Assembly (NCBI GenBank): GCA_023403845.1
Contig: JAEYDL010000018.1
Coordinates: 255,549-319,548, forward strand
Origin: Pseudomonadota bacterium
Lineage (GTDB): Bacteria > Desulfobacterota > Desulfovibrionia > Desulfovibrionales > Desulfovibrionaceae
DNA length: 64,000 nucleotides
Direction of reading: 5' to 3'
A program made the position numbers and the translations under genes. This document shows positions 63,954-64,000 of this stretch, piece after piece. The notes beneath the pieces were generated by a model. That model was not told the origin of the DNA and ran no database searches. It saw only the letters and a list, made by a program, of their open reading frames with translations. The first letter of the stretch is position 1. Each line of letters opens with the position of its first letter.

Positions 63954-64000
<47 letters not shown>

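Overview
The window reads as one chromosomal segment of a GC-rich, strictly anaerobic, sulfur-reducing member of the Desulfovibrionaceae (Desulfovibrio, Bilophila or Mailhella-like). The evidence is a DsrC with both C-terminal cysteines, a periplasmic [NiFeSe] hydrogenase, a rubrerythrin/rubredoxin pair next to a PerR/Fur-type regulator, a large Desulfovibrio-type trimeric porin and lysine synthesis through DapL. Two genes contain an in-frame UGA read as selenocysteine (selD and hysA), so the cell must use the SelA/SelB/SelC system. Genus assignment is inference.

Layout. Positions 151-11908 are one long run of minus-strand genes: glmU, a ZapB-like coiled coil, zapA, 6S RNA, rny, glnN, dapF, dapL, then aroA and tyrA. 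Between dapL and aroA lies a compact regulatory unit: a promoter, a 34-codon leader ORF carrying Tyr-Tyr-Tyr-Phe, and an intrinsic terminator directly before aroA, the classical design of an aromatic amino-acid attenuator. From 12083 follow queC and queE, a DUF486-type membrane protein, exonuclease III, tRNA-His and murA. At 16599 a phosphoethanolamine-transferase-type gene carries a (GA)19 tract inside its 5' coding end, the hallmark of phase variation; it is followed by a very AT-rich GDPD-like gene that looks imported, and a decayed piece of a related transferase lies at about 24205. An amino-acid ABC transporter operon with a YitT protein follows (20308-23855), then a MoaE-like gene, tatD, and the phoH, 7TM-HD phosphohydrolase, ybeY operon.

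Positions 30181-37391 hold dsrC, a VWA-OmpA protein, a small secreted protein, the selenoprotein gene selD, comM and a glutamine-type binding protein plus permease. Positions 37939-40379 are hysBA. After a heptosyltransferase-like gene come rubredoxin, rubrerythrin and perR, then the Tol-Pal system (tolQ, tolR, tolA, an extra two-domain TolA-C-like secreted protein, tolB, pal), tRNA-Pro, lpxI, gpt and the porin. The last part holds an aconitase, a PpiD-type chaperone/isomerase, infA, lgt, a single ORF that fuses cytidylate kinase to MoaC, hisC, an AEC-family transporter, and three tandem near-identical 87-aa genes resembling phage CII (CP76) regulators. The window ends in 47 consecutive G, most likely a sequencing or assembly artefact at a contig end.

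The most interesting points are the Tyr/Phe attenuator, the GA-tract phase-variable surface-modification gene, the two hidden selenocysteine codons, the Cmk-MoaC fusion, the duplicated TolA-C-like protein and the triplicated CII-like regulators with repeat elements upstream.
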